64,000 nucleotides of DNA from Liolophura sinensis (Eukaryota; Mollusca; Polyplacophora; Chitonida; Chitonidae), in contig NC_088305.1 in the NCBI RefSeq assembly GCF_032854445.1, positions 28,670,628 through 28,734,627 of the forward strand. The letters are read 5' to 3'. The translations under genes and the position numbers were made by a program. Positions 10,883-22,559 of the stretch are shown piece by piece (the stretch's first letter is position 1; the number at the start of each line of letters is the position of its first letter). The notes under the pieces are model-generated. The model was not told the DNA's origin. It did not search any database and worked only from the letters and a program-made list of their open reading frames with translations.

Positions 10883-11075
10883 GTTTTTGTGAAAGCCATC
10901 CTCCGGCTGTTATTTGACACAGTTTTCATCTATTTAAGTTAAAGGCTAAACGTATCAAATCATTCACATAGCATTTGTGAACTCTTGTCCATCCTCTGTC
11001 AGATGTTACTTGACACAATTTTCATCTTTTTAAGTTAAATGCTAAACGTATGAAACCATTCAGACACCATTAGTG
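10883..11075. repeat. Diverged ~95-bp tandem duplication
   Basis: Two adjacent copies share ttgtga...ccatcctc, gacacagttttcatct / gacacaattttcatct, ttaagttaaaggctaaacgt / ttaagttaaatgctaaacgt and a cattcaca/cattcaga end. They lie upstream of the GPCR on its own strand. Regulatory meaning is unknown. Confidence 0.8.
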
Positions 11076-11134
11076 AATCCACATTAGTGCTGAGTTACCA
11101 CTGTGTTATCTGTTGTTCAGCGAAGCGTAATATA

Positions 11135-11250
11135 AATTTATTTATTTATTTATTCTGTGTTTTATACCGTATTAAAGAATACTTCACTCACACGACGGTG
11201 GCCAGCATTGTGATGGGAGGAAACCAGGCAGAACTCGGGAGAATGTAATG
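11135..11250 (-). mobile_element. SINE-A fragment (tail and body)
   Basis: TTTA tail repeats, then a diverged antisense body with gacggtggccagcattgtga and gggaggaaaccaggcagaac. The element breaks off before the tRNA-like head. Confidence 0.85.
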
Positions 11251-11639
11251 TGAAAGTACAATTCTGACTGAACAACAGTTGGATCACCAGTATCAAAAGC
11301 CAAAATCCGATGAACCTATTTCATTCTTTGAATTATTATGAGATAAACAATCACATAACTTGAACCCAAGCATCTTTAACATTCATTCTGACTGACTTTA
11401 TCTGATCAGATTTCCGGGAGGTGAAAAAGGGTAAAAACTTTGTATTTTTGCATAAACACTTGTAAAGAAGGATACAGGTATTTTTATTACATTAATCATA
11501 ATGTGTATATTAATAAATGTACAAAATAAAGGCATTTGTGTCTCCTGTGAGAAATATTATGTTATGATTTTAAATAATAGACACAGAAAATGTGGCTTTA
11601 AGCTTCAGAGTGCATGCCTGAAAACTTCCATGGATATTA

Positions 11640-11793
11640 CGGTTTCCTCTCCGGCCGTACGTGTTAAGGTGTTCAGCAACCTGCGGATGGTTATGGGTTT
11701 CCCTCAGTCTCTGTCCGATTTCTTCTCACCATAATGCTGGTCATCGTCATATACTAAATAAACTAAATAAATAAATAAATAAATAAATAAAAT
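11640..11793 (+). mobile_element. SINE-A, sense, without head
   Basis: Sense body from cctctccggccgtacgtg through caacctgcggatggttatgg to accataatgctggtcatcgt, ending in AAAT repeats. The 3' segment normally reading gaaatattcttgagtacggc is deleted. The tRNA head is absent. Confidence 0.85.
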
Positions 11794-11957
11794 AGTGTTA
11801 AAACGGGTGACTGCTTCCGTATATAAGTTATCAGCCTTCTTTACCACGCACGTTTTTGTAATGGTAAGAGGTATTCAGTGGCATATATTGTGCTGGATAG
11901 TTAAGCCTATCGCGATTATTAATTCTTTCATTCGTTAACGACTGGTATAAACCTGTG

Positions 11958-12060
11958 TGTCGAAACAGACATTCGAATACCAACCGTCAGCCAATAAAGA
12001 CGTTCGACATGAACAGTCGCAAGGCCAATTCCCAAAAGACTAATAAACGACTTTTAAAGC
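11958..12060 (+). repeat. Family C short relative
   Basis: gtcgaaacagacattcgaat, ccgtcagccaataaagacgt and caaggccaattcccaaaaga align with 30375-30480 and more distantly with 7345-7430 and 61125-61210. Only about 100 bp of the family is visible. An overlapping 104-codon open frame (11955-12269) runs through it and shows no other coding support. Confidence 0.65.
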
Positions 12061-12640
12061 TGAGATTCGAAATCATGATACCATGGCACAAAGCGTCGAA
12101 AACCCATGTTCTCGATGATAAATTTCTTAAAGGAAGTGTGCGCGTTAAAATGTTATCAGGCAATATATTCAATGCCTATTTGCGAAGCCTTTGTGAAGCG
12201 TGGAATATAATTAGCTTCCCTTATCATGAAACAACAAAGTCCTCAAGGTTAGCTATTCATAGACTTTGAAGGACATCTATACTATTTCTGTAAGCTGGAC
12301 ACTTTGTGAAACGAAACCTGCGGCTAACGACATGAGACAGTGCGCCTCCGGAAGTTAAAAATGGCATGCGGCAGTTCACATGGAAACTCTTTCTACGAAG
12401 TAATTTACGCTAACTTTTTTTCAAGACTTAAGAGCCAAAGGCTTTTTATGAAGTATGCAGCTAGAAAGGGATGAAGCTACATTACTTATTTATCCGAGTG
12501 TTGTTTAAGGCCATACTGAAGATCATTGATGAATAATTCTTTCGAATTTGTAGGAGATACATTGATGTAAACAATTTTACAGAAAAGCAGATGCCCTTTA
12601 TGGCTGCTATGTATCAATCTAATTACTAAAGAAAACGTAG
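12061..12640. other. Intergenic, no supported feature
   Basis: No recognised repeat. Only repeat-overlapping open frames enter from the left. Confidence 0.4.
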
Positions 12641-12747
12641 TCACCAAGATAATGCACAGTAGACGGGAGTTGTCCAGTGTTTGAGAACGAGGGGCCGCAA
12701 TCCTCCCGAGTTCTCAAACTCCTGTCTGCTGTGCATTGTCTTGGTGA
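12641..12747. repeat. Foldback inverted repeat (hairpin element)
   Basis: The left arm begins tcaccaagataatgcacagt. The right arm, read on the other strand, begins tcaccaagacaatgcacagc, and the match continues through agac.ggagtt and ttgagaac into the centre with one ~9-bp interruption. The 107-bp unit could fold into a nearly perfect cruciform or transcript hairpin. It resembles a small foldback MITE. No clear target-site duplication is seen. Confidence 0.85.
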
Positions 12748-12898
12748 TTTGAACAAGGCAAACATGGGGAAAGGGAAATAACACCAAAAACAACCCCTCT
12801 CTTCTTTTTGTTAATAACGGTCTAATTTGTTTTGTTATGATTTTGGGCAAGTCCATGCAAATGGAAAGGGTGGGAAATAAATCATCTAATCAGAGCGA

Positions 12899-12955
12899 GG
12901 CACGTGATAGTTATTGACCAATAAATGCACATTTCCCGCCAGCTCCTCTCCATGT
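12899..12955 (+). promoter_or_regulatory. Promoter-like patch: E-box, CCAAT, E2F-type site
   Basis: Within about 45 bp there is cacgtg (E-box), ttgaccaat (CCAAT box) and tttcccgcc (matching the E2F consensus TTTSSCGC), about 140 bp before an ATG in a reasonable Kozak context at 13094. The motifs are seen directly. Promoter function is inference, since short motifs occur by chance. Confidence 0.3.
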
Positions 12956-13093
12956 CAGTTCGAGATCTAAATTTGAAAATAACAGTTTTTCGACGACAGA
13001 GGAGTGAGGATATTAAGCCAAACTAATGAAAAGAAGTGTCAGAAGTGAACTATTTCTTTAGTGAAGAAACTTGTAGATTCAGTTGAAGCTAAA

Positions 13094-13255
13094 ATGGAAG
13101 GTGCTTCCTGAGATGGTAGCGTTACCGACTCAGGCGTACAACTTCTTCAACTTGGGTCACACTCTATGGAGCCTGTCGCGCTGACACAGCCACAGAGACA
13201 TCCACCAACTGTGAGGAAACACAAAGAGCGGTTTTGTTCTTCAGGCGGCCCCTAG
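13094..13255 (+). pseudogene. Broken short reading frame downstream of promoter-like patch
   Basis: ATG at 13094 (aaaatgg) is followed after four codons by TGA (13109-13111). The same frame then stays open for 47 codons to TAG at 13253. It is richer in G+C than its surroundings and reads Asp-Gly-Ser-Val-Thr-Asp-Ser then a basic stretch Arg-Lys-His-Lys-Glu-Arg. It may be a decayed first exon, a first exon whose donor lies before the TGA (gaag|gtgctt at 13100), or chance. I do not recognise the protein. Confidence 0.2.
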
Positions 13256-15095
13256 CTGTTTGTAACGCCTCAGGATGGACTCTTTCCGGTGGCCAGTCAC
13301 GGACATTATCCCCTGTATTTAAACACCAGCGAGGCTCAGAACAGTGGATGCAATGGCACAAAGACCGTGGTTTGTGTACCACCGAGTCCTGCATCACGAG
13401 AGATGTTCACTCTCATCGCTTACTTGTAATACCAGCAATCCGTCGCTTTTGGAAGGGCTGCAAGTTAAAGAACGTTGAAAAAACACAAGGTTGCTCATGT
13501 TGCGCTTATCCAGATATAGTATCTAAATGCTGGTTGTTTGATGGCACCTCTCTATATCTCATACATGGGATAAGTGCATGTTGGCCACACGATGTCGGTA
13601 ATGGTAAATAATTCACCTTTAAACTTAACTGCCTGACCAATCATATGTAAATTCATCTTGTCTCTGTCCTCGAAAAATGTGAGCTGTTAAATTTTGAAGA
13701 AAACAGGCGTTCTGACAGCACAACTCAGCCCCCCTATTTTATTAGCAAGATGGAATCGTCCCAGCGTCCATGACGACGAAGGCAACTGTGTATAGATTGC
13801 CAATTTGAGCACACTTCGCTGACCATTGCTTTTAGCGTTAAAGTTTTGGAGGTATGTTAGAAATTAGAGAATAACAAGAAAGAAACTAGGTAAATGAAAC
13901 CTAATCATTCCTATTTTAATAAAATTAAAACTGTGTTTTTCATGGCTAAAATTCTTTAGAATCTAAAACGCCAAATTTAGTCTCATTTATGTTCAGGTAA
14001 GATTAAGCTAATAAGACAAAATTATGCAACGCCTAGAGATAATCCTTCACTCTGTCCTACCTTTTTATGGATTTAAAAATACTTAAAAAATAATAAATCA
14101 CATTACTTGTAGTCCTTTTTCCTTGGAACATCGGCTTATCATTACAAGAACAAAGCGGTATCCCCCGCCATTCTGGCATTTGTGTTGTTACCGTGTGTGT
14201 TGACAATTCACAACAAGTGACCAATTCACAAAAATCATCTTGTGTCAAAACAACGTTTTGGCTTTGTACCAAACTCCCACGTTGCGAAAAGAGCGTGAAT
14301 TTTCTGTTCCCTTTGGAAAACACGGTGGGAAAATTAGAAAGCAAATGTAAAGGTCTCTCCAAGGATCCCAAATTCAGCTCAAACTAGACGGGTTCTTGTC
14401 AATTAAATAACTGCGTTGTGCTGTTTGAACAAATGGCTATCTGCCTAAATGTTTTTCACACGAAAACGTGTTGTATGGGTTGTAACCTTTTTCGTATACA
14501 GCCGTAGAAATGTAATTTAAACTTCACTGAGTTCTGTTAAAGGGTGACATGAATTTCATTTGGCTAATATCAAATGAGATTTACGGGTCTCGCGCAAGAA
14601 TACAGTAGGCGCGGACCACACGACTGACATAAAAAGGTTTGTTGTGACGTCATCCAACAAAGCGAGGTCACTTTTCAATACGCCGCTTTTTTGTTTTGTT
14701 TTTTTTTAAGTTGAAGAGAATCTGGTCGCAAGTCAATTTAAAACACTCATGTATATCTCCAAGTGACGGAGGACGATCGTTGGCATAAGGCATAAAGTAA
14801 AGCATAAAGTCAGTATCCAAATCAGGATTCAGGCCATCACTCTGGAAAATAACGCCAAAGACAAATACTTTCATTAATTAAATTAGCATCACAATATCTT
14901 AAAATATATATATAATTTTAATTTTAAAATAATCATCTTGGAATAGAAATATTCAATATTTTCCAGTGATGTCGGAAAATCATGCTTCAGATACAGTACG
15001 TATTCCACAACGTGAAGTCTTTAATCTTTGAAACTACTATAACTGAATGATAATGTTCTGCAATAAAGCAAGTAAACGTACAAAAGCATCTCAGT
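13256..15095. other. Intergenic, no supported feature
   Basis: A 125-codon open frame (13234-13611, plus) and a 104-codon one (14057-14371, minus) have no recognisable domain or coding composition. No repeat recognised. Confidence 0.4.
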
Positions 15096-15518
15096 TAAAG
15101 GTAAAGACCACTCTAAAATGAAGTATATAATGAAAGGCCATTAAAATCTGTCCAGGAAAATAGTTGGATTGATTTTTTTAGAATTTTTCTAACGGGGTAA
15201 AATTGTGTTAAAAGGACAGATTTTACGATAGCCTGTTATCACCCATAAGGTATGAATGACGTCAATTATATACATTTGGAATGAAATAATTCGAATGCCT
15301 TCATGGAGTCCTATGTATACTCATTTTGAGTAATGGAATGTAAGAGATGTACGTGTGCTAAGTGTCAAAAACTTAATTCCACCTTACAATAAAATATTCC
15401 AATGCATTTTACTATGTTAAACAAATTGTCAACAAATAAATCCAACTATTTTCATGGACAGCGTTTAATGGTCTTTTATCTGAAGCATACTTTGTCATGG
15501 TGTTTTCCTTTGTCTTTA
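15096..15518. mobile_element. MITE E, copy 1, with long terminal inverted repeats
   Basis: The left end taaaggtaaagaccactcta...aaaggccattaaaatctgtc...aaaatagttggatt is repeated in inverse at the right end (tccaactattttcatggaca...taatggtcttttat...tttgtcttta). The arms are about 80 bp and diverged. The 423-bp element has no coding frame. Copies lie at 54755-54992 and 60636-60940. Palindromic ends and the absence of a gene fit a non-autonomous DNA transposon. Confidence 0.85.
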
Positions 15519-15524
15519 AGCTTT

Positions 15525-15920
15525 TAGTGCAACAGGTCATGTAAACAGAGAGGTAATATTAAAACTGCGCCATGTGTATGTAGCCCCTAGAGCCCCTGGT
15601 TGTGTGGAATTAGTTACGTTTTTACAAGAAGCATAGCGCCACAGATCTTTCACTCTCTGGTTGTAAGTTATATAGACCTTGTTAGCAGAAGCAACACGCA
15701 TAAATAAATCCGACTGTCGACGTGTAATTGAAATAATCTTGAGAAGTGTGTATAGCACGCCAGGTAAATTAAATTTAAAAAAAAAACAAGATGGAAATGA
15801 TTTTGTGAGCAAGTTCTTCACTACCACTGCTTAGTCTTCCGCCAGAGGTTATACAGCGAGGTCAGGTCCCTTTACATTTTTATTTTCACATTGTTGTTGT
15901 TTATAAAGTGCGATGTCAAC
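15525..15920. other. Intergenic, no supported feature
   Basis: Holds a 96-codon minus-strand open frame with no recognisable domain. Nothing else noted. Confidence 0.4.
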
Positions 15921-15924
15921 ATAC

Positions 15925-16145
15925 CATTGTGAGTACTTCTTGACCAATGACGCCTAATAAGTTGCACGTAACATCACTGGTTTTCTGGTAAGAACCTGGT
16001 GCTAATGGGCGTCTTATTTTACTACTATTGGATTAAAGCATTTACAATACCAGTTCGAATAAACCTCTAAGTGATGTAAACTGACAAGGCCAGTATTTCA
16101 CGGGTTACGTGTGACTATTTGCCAGCTATCACACTGTCGTTGGTC
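15925..16145 (+). repeat. Repeat D, diverged copy
   Basis: Contains gacgcctaataagttgca, then cctggtgctaatgggcgt, then tttcacgggttacgtgtgac and ttgccagctatcacactgtc, in the order seen in the better copies at 21780 and 36105. Confidence 0.75.
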
Positions 16146-16149
16146 TTAT

Positions 16150-16810
16150 ACCACAACGTTCAACCCGTAGCATCAACACAATTAAGGAAAGTATTTATGA
16201 ACAATATTGTTTCAGAAACGGAATATGGCATTTTAATCTTTAAGATCAACTGAAAAAACTTTTTGCAATAGTGCGTGCAATAGTATAATAGCTCTTTTCG
16301 AAGCCAGCGAATGCTGTGACAATGTCCCCACTCCTCTATTCACAAAGGTCAAACCTCATTCTTCTAGTTGGAAAGGAGGTTGATTATCAAAGAATTCACT
16401 GTACATATCAATACTGATCCTTATCAACCAATGTACTGAAAGAAATTGTTTTATTTTGGATCTCTTTTACATTTGTATGGTGAACTCAAAGCGATCTATA
16501 TTTATGTATGTATGTATGTATATGGCAGACTATCGTCATTAGAGATTCGATAAAAGCATGGCATTCCTGATAGTAAAAAGAAAAAATCCCTCAAAGGCAT
16601 CGGCTAATAAATCAGGTACAGAACGCTACATCTAAACACGTAGTTTTGTCTGACAAACGCTACGTTTGATCTGGCTGCAGGTAAGTGTGTAATCCCACAG
16701 CTTTTCTACCGGTTTTTTTTTCAAACCCAAGTTGAATCGCCGCCAACCGTTTGAATTTTAACATTCAACATTAATTTTTTCCCTGTGCATGTCTATCATT
16801 TCATGTAACC
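16150..16810. other. Intergenic, no supported feature
   Basis: Contains only a short (TATG)n run near 16503-16522. No gene or dispersed repeat recognised. Confidence 0.4.
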
Positions 16811-17035
16811 TCAAAAAGACTGCAAGAGATATAAATATAATATTCAAGAAGAAATTTTTTTGACAAAAGTCGCTATCAACAGAAAACGAATTCCGGTACT
16901 TTTTTATTTTTCGTACAATCAAAAAGATTACAGTTAAGAGATATAAATATACATATTCAGAAGAAACCTTTTGTCGTGACGAAAATCGTTATCAGTGAAA
17001 AATGAATTCCGGTACTTTTTTCTTCATTTTTTTAC
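16811..17035. repeat. ~110-bp tandem duplication
   Basis: Two diverged adjacent copies: tcaaaaaga.t.ca, then agagatataaatat, attca.aagaa, then gaattccggtacttttttat / gaattccggtacttttttct. Confidence 0.8.
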
Positions 17036-17455
17036 ATGCTTTTTCACAGAAATCTAAATCCCAAGAAGATAATGTAGAGACCTTTCATCAAGAGAACACA
17101 GACGACTTAACTGTCGCGTGAACTGAAAACCTTGAGAAAGGTAGAAGGCCATATGTTTTATTATACAGGAAAAACAGTGTACCTTTTTGGGTTGTGTAAT
17201 CGCCGGATTTATACGTCGATAAAGGAACCATAACCGTAAACCCTCTCTTTACTTTAAGAACAAGCAGACGTCGGAGAGCTAACATAGGGAGATAACTGCC
17301 ATTTATCAAGGATCCCCAACAGCTATTGGCCAAGAATTAGTCTCCTCCGTAAACAATACAAGAGTGCATGAAAATATATATACATGTGACCTTGTATAAC
17401 TACTAGGATTAACAGTACAACGGTACAAACGTTATAAACATTACTACATAATTGC

Positions 17456-17545
17456 ACAAAAAATATTATTAAATAATATTTAATATAAAATATTATATTA
17501 AATATATTATACGTATAATATATTATATGTATATATAATATAAAG
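17456..17545. repeat. AT-only palindromic tract
   Basis: A stretch of nearly pure A/T with nested palindromes (aaatattattaaataatatt, then tattatacgtataatata). It could form cruciforms. No further function is implied. Confidence 0.8.
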
Positions 17546-19454
17546 GTTTCAAAGGGATAAGTTGTAAATTAGCCATTCGTTTCTAGAGCAATTGTCATAA
17601 CTCTCCTGGTGGCGCTCCAGTGGGTAGTTGTTGGATAAAGAGGCAGAACTTGAATAGACGTAAGTTTGAATTGTTTCTCAAAGCATACGTAACATTAATT
17701 TCATTTCTATTTCTACATAAAAACAGTGTTGCTTTTTAGGATTTTTTCTGAAATTTGTACAAATGTACTAAATTTACACTGTACAGGATTATGTGACCAT
17801 TACCAAGTTGAAAAATTTTTGGAGCACTTTTTTTTTTCAAACAGTTCCGAATTCAGTTGTAACAGCAATGTTAAATACCTTACTGTGTTAGGAGGAGAAC
17901 TACCGCCGGACACCGCCGGAGTGCAGTTCGTACATTTCCGGTGGAACTCTTCTTCCCAGAAGTTAGCGAACAGTAGAGTTTGTTTTCCGCTTGAGGATCG
18001 GGAAATCGGAATGTTGCACGTAGGTTCCGAGTTTACACGAACAAGCCGGCAGTTTTAACGACTCTCACTGGCTGAGAGGCACCCCCCCCCCCCCCATCCC
18101 CAGCATAAAATACAGGGTGTTAAAGATGGAGGACGCGACGGACGCGATTTATGCCAGCTTTGCCGTTTTCAGGCTTTACGTGTATGGCGAGGAAAAATCG
18201 CAAAATGATGCAGCAGGCAACACCAGATAGAAAAAATGTTCTCTTTTCAGCCTGTAATGTAATATTTCTTCTCCTTTAAAACAGATCTCCCAAAACCAGT
18301 AGTGCGAAATGAATCCATATACCTACTTCTGTCTGGCAGTTGCTATGCTGTACTCCCATAAGACATAACAAAGTCATAACTGCCTTTGGTCTTGGGCCAA
18401 AAATGTATTTACTCGAGACAGATTTTGATGAAACAGAATGAGCGAAACAAGGATTCAAGGAAGCCCAAAGATTCTTACACGGCTGTCCGTTTGAAGTTTT
18501 ACGCCAATGGACTGAACCTTTGGATGTCCGGTTCCCAGGTGAGATTTCCTGGTTGAGACCAAATAAAGCTATAAGAGACGTAAATTTTAATCCATAACAA
18601 TCGTCCATAAGAAAAATGATTTCAGGTCACTAATTCCATACTTTTTCTTATATAATCCTTTTTTAAATCATATCAGTAACTATTAGCTCACACACGTCAG
18701 TTTTCCTGGAAACTAGGACGTATTCATGCAGAAAATAGCAATCAACAGTTTTAATTCATAGCGAAACGACTCAAAACATCTCCTAGGTGATTGCGTTAAA
18801 TCGGTGTCTAAATCACTTAAAATGCTGGTTCATAAGCTGTCCTTAATCAAAATAAGTATCAAAGCCACGCTTGCATTCTGGTTGCAACTGGTAACTCTTA
18901 ATTCAATCTACGTCATCTCCTGTGTAAGACAGCAGCTGAAAACGACTGATTATTTGCAATGCCGTCGATCGCTAGATGTCTGGTGTCCGACATTTCTATT
19001 CATGTTATGAATGGTACATCGTCTGGATGATTTCCTGAAAAGGAAATTAACCAATTACCAGCTGTTGAGATTGCGATCACGTGTGCTTCTTTTCCATCTA
19101 TAATGACAAAACGTGACTTAGTGCTCTCGCACTGAACAATATGTTTGGCGTAATTTTACCCAAATTATATCAGGCTTTTTTAAGGCGTAAACAGAATTGA
19201 ACCCTCACTCACCGTGCACGGCTCTAATTAGGCATGGTGAAATGTGTATCGATTTACTACCTGTATAATGCTATACAAAATGGGATTTATTTTAAGGTTT
19301 CCTTACAACGGAATCCAGTGTCTGGAAGGTTAATAAGACGAGCCAGGAAGTCAGTCTGTTACATCAGTTATGTAGTCATGTAAACTTTGTAAGCATTAGC
19401 ACAAGAACGCCCTCGTCTACCCAAATGCAACAAGAATTTTTCCTTCATCTGTCT
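17546..19454. other. Intergenic, no supported feature
   Basis: Includes a C homopolymer of about 14 near 18082. Two 110-codon open frames (17726-18058 plus, 18276-18608 minus) look random in composition. No dispersed repeat recognised. Confidence 0.4.
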
Positions 19455-19464
19455 CCGCTGAATT

Positions 19465-19467
<3 letters not shown>

Positions 19468-19496
<29 letters not shown>

Positions 19497-19747
19497 GATT
19501 GGTGTTTTACGCCGTACTCAAGAATATTTCACTTATACGACGGCGGTCAGCATTATGGTGGGTGGAAACCGGGCAGAGCCCGGGGGAAACCCATGACCAT
19601 CCGCAGGTTGCTGGCAGACCTTCCCACTTACGGCCGGAGAGGAAGCCAGCATGAGCTGGACTTGAACTCACAGCGACCGCATTGGTGAGAGGCTCCTGGG
19701 TCATTACGCTGCGCTAGCGCGCTAACTGACTGAGCCACGGAGGCCCC
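19468..19747 (-). mobile_element. Full-length SINE-A with 13-bp TSD
   Basis: Antisense order: poly(T) tail of about 29, gattggtgttttacgccgta, body (gacggcggtcagcattatgg, gaaaccgggcagagcccggg, atccgcaggttgctggcaga), then the tRNA-like head ending ggaggccccc. In sense, the B-box motif gttcaagtcc matches the Pol III consensus and the A box is tggctcagtcag (tggctcagttgg in sister copies). The direct repeat ccgctgaattaga (19455-19467, 19748-19760) is a perfect target-site duplication. This is the best local reference for the family: about 250 bp plus tail, tRNA-derived, no coding capacity, presumably moved by an unseen LINE. Confidence 0.97.
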
Positions 19748-19760
19748 CCGCTGAATTAGA

Positions 19761-20837
19761 AGAATGGAATGTAAGTCGACTGCAGATGAGTGTTGAACAC
19801 TGTCACATGACCACTCAGTTTCAGTGTTTTTGGCACGTCTTGAATTATGCGTAGTTGAATAATACAAAAATCATAAATTTAAGATAAAAAACCTGTTTTT
19901 CAAAGCTGGACGAAAATAAATGGGAGCTGACAGCTTCTTCCTTTCTTCTGCTTCATTTAAATGGGCAGGAAATAAAGGCGTTGTGCTTGATTTAGAACCA
20001 AGCCTGTGGCTGTGATGCGTGGAGTAAATGATATGAAGTAAATTAGAATTTTTTAAAGCTTGTTCTCACACACCTCCATAATTTCCATAATTTAATTGAA
20101 ACGGACAGAAGTTGACATTTCCTTCCGTTCTCCTGAAGATCCAATTAGGATTTTATTTCAAAATTTACTCTTTATTATTCACATCCATAGATCTTTCGAG
20201 TGATATCTCTGTCAAATCATCTACCTTAAGGAAGCTTGTCATATTTAAATGGGAAGAAAACATCAAAATGATACAAAAAATCAGACGAAAGAGCATGAAA
20301 TATTATTTGCAAATATTGTCTTTAATATTTTTTTGAATTTCTTCTTTCAGGAGAGAAGGGTATGTAAAGGATGTGATGCATGTCTAATAAATTTCTCTGA
20401 ATGTAATTTTTTTGGCTATATCCGAACACATGGATTTTAATCAGAATTATGATAATTTTTATGAATCTATTAAAAACATAAATATGATCAAAATCCAGGT
20501 TGAACACAATTATTAGCTGAAGAGACCAAATTCTAGAGCAGACATATTTATTAAATATGTGTTTACGCCATCATTTATAACATTGTTGCACAGAGACAAT
20601 ATATACCAAGAGGTAGCCCCAAATACCCACTATACAAAAAATATTTTCAAGAATGAAATCGAAAAAAAAACGAGAAAAATACCTAAAGACCACATTTACA
20701 ACTAACTTTTTTGCACTCTTTCATCTGAAGTTGATGTAATTTGTATGTTTTCTCCGTCGTTAAATGTAGTACGGTGTACATATACTTGTCAAATGACGAA
20801 CATACGAATATAGCAATCGTTACGGTAAAGGTAATAC
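19761..20837. other. Intergenic, no supported feature
   Basis: Very AT-rich, without recognised repeats. Open frames here are low-complexity. Confidence 0.4.
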
Positions 20838-20937
20838 CCGGTTTCCATCCACCATAATGCTGACCGCCGTCGTATAAGTGAAATATTCTTGAGTACGGCG
20901 TAAAACACCAATCAAATAAATAAATAAATAAAGGTAA
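20838..20937 (+). mobile_element. SINE-A 3' fragment
   Basis: Sense 3' body from cccggtttccatccaccata through aagtgaaatattcttgagta to ggcgtaaaacaccaatcaaa with a TAAA tail. The 5' part is missing. Confidence 0.92.
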
Positions 20938-21062
20938 TAAGTGTTTAAAGCCTCTACCGTGTATCACTTCATAAGACGTAGGCAATCTAAAATAGGTATA
21001 CCATTAGCATTTCTATTTTATCTGTCCAAATATTCAAAATGGCTATTTTAATCTTAATGTTA

Positions 21063-21125
21063 CATGCATATATACCACGCCAAGACCCGGGTTAAGTGGA
21101 ATTCGACACAAGTGTAAAACAGAGC
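21063..21125 (+). repeat. Family C tail-like fragment
   Basis: gggttaagtggaattcgaca followed by gtgtaaaacagagcgc resembles ggttgagcggaattagacac near 61352 and ggttaagcggtattagatac near 59218. Short and therefore tentative. Confidence 0.4.
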
Positions 21126-21129
21126 GCTC

Positions 21130-21779
21130 TTCTCCACTATGATTAGAGTAAATTGTTCTAAATTTTATATAACCACGCTATGCACAATATGCTTCGCACC
21201 ATGAAAAAAAAAGATATCGTGTTAAGTGTAATAAATTTGGCATGGTGTTACATGGAGGCCTCACAACCAGTATGTCGGTGAAAAATGCAACCCGGTGAAA
21301 CTATGTCCGAACACTTACACCTCAAGCTGATGAAGAAACGACGCCACTTCAATGTCTGATGGCGCATTCAGTCACTCCACCAACTGTTACAGGAGCCTTG
21401 GATGAAACGCGGACTGAAGGTATTTCCAAATGGACATAAAATTTTGCATCAACACTGATCACTTCAGGGCAACTGTAACTAGATTCAACATACCACCAAA
21501 TCGTATTAAGGGGGTTAGGTATATGGCAAGATGTAAACTGATAGTACTTTTTCTTTAAGTCGGATACAAATGATTTCTGGTCATTGATCTCTAGGGAAAA
21601 ATTCTTTACGCGATAAGTGGATTCCCATGTTAGCGGCTAATCATGACAATTGAAAACAATTATCGCTAAAGTATACGACATGTGATTACCGTATACTGTG
21701 ACTATTAAAAGGACATGTGGAAATTAAATGCATCGTCTTCAACCGAAATTCCATACTCATTATATTTATACTCATTGTC
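21130..21779. other. Intergenic, no supported feature
   Basis: Nothing recognised before the D block. Confidence 0.4.
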
Positions 21780-22171
21780 CAACAATGGTGTTGTACTCAT
21801 TGTCCAACAGTAGTGTTAAGCCAGTGACGTCTAATAAATTGCAATTAAGATCACTGCATATTTTTTACCTAATTCTGCTTAAGCCATGGTGCTAGGGGGC
21901 GTGCAAACTGCTAGTATTTATACATTTACATGGAATAAACCTCGACTGACAAGAGGCCGTATTTCGTGTGACCATTTCCCAGCTATCACGCTGTCGTCAC
22001 TGCTCTTATTTTACTCTCTACACTGTACATCTTTAATCATATTGTATTCTGTATTAACTAGGATTCTGCTAGTGAACTAAGCATCCCCGAGACCTGGTCC
22101 CTTTGCATTGTTTTAATGTGACTATATGTTAAATGTGATAACAACACAGCATTTTGAGTAACTATAGACCA
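21780..22171 (+). repeat. Repeat D, one long unit
   Basis: Order of modules: gtgacgtctaataaattgca, ttacctaattctgcttaagc, catggtgctagggggcgtgc, a shortened core (gacaagaggccgtatttcgt, ccagctatcacgctgtcgtc), attctgctagtgaactaagc, ctggtccctttgcattgttt, then acagcattttgagtaactat and gaccagtgac. The unit is cut off at exactly gaccagtgac by the SINE-A copy that follows. Confidence 0.88.
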
Positions 22172-22346
22172 GTGACCCGGGGGAAAACCCACTAACATCC
22201 GCAGGTTGCTGGAAGACCTTCCCACGTACGGCCGGAGAGGAAGCCAGCATGAGCTGGACTTGAACTCACAGCGACCGCATTGGTGAGAGGCTCCTGGGTC
22301 ATTACGCTGCGCTATCGCGCTAACCAACTGAGCCACGGAGGCCCCC
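22172..22346 (-). mobile_element. SINE-A 5' half with intact tRNA-like head
   Basis: Starts inside the body (cccgggggaaaacccactaa) and ends with the complete head. In sense, the A box tggctcagttgg and B box gttcaagtcc match consensus. The 3' tail is missing, and the junction abuts repeat D with no tail, so this is a recombination or deletion joint rather than a clean insertion. Confidence 0.92.
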
Positions 22347-22349
22347 TTT

Positions 22350-22559
22350 CAGAAACTGAGATACAGGTAAGTGTTTGATTTTTATACCATTGATACATAT
22401 TTAGGCTCAAGGAATCGGAAAAATACTTATTAAATATCTGATACTCCTCTATCAACAATTATCCCCAAATTCTGAGGGGGAAATCACTGCGCTGATGGCG
22501 CCCATCTATACACGAGCCTTGTCTTGATACCCTAGGGTCATATAGAAAGGCGTGTGATG
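22350..22559. other. Spacer, no supported feature
   Basis: Short unique spacer between SINE-A and the next D block. Confidence 0.4.

Noticed and set aside
13234-13611. 125-codon Cys/Trp-containing plus-strand frame
   Set aside because: It overlaps the end of the broken frame at 13094-13255 in a different phase, and no domain is recognisable. Kept only as part of a low-confidence region.
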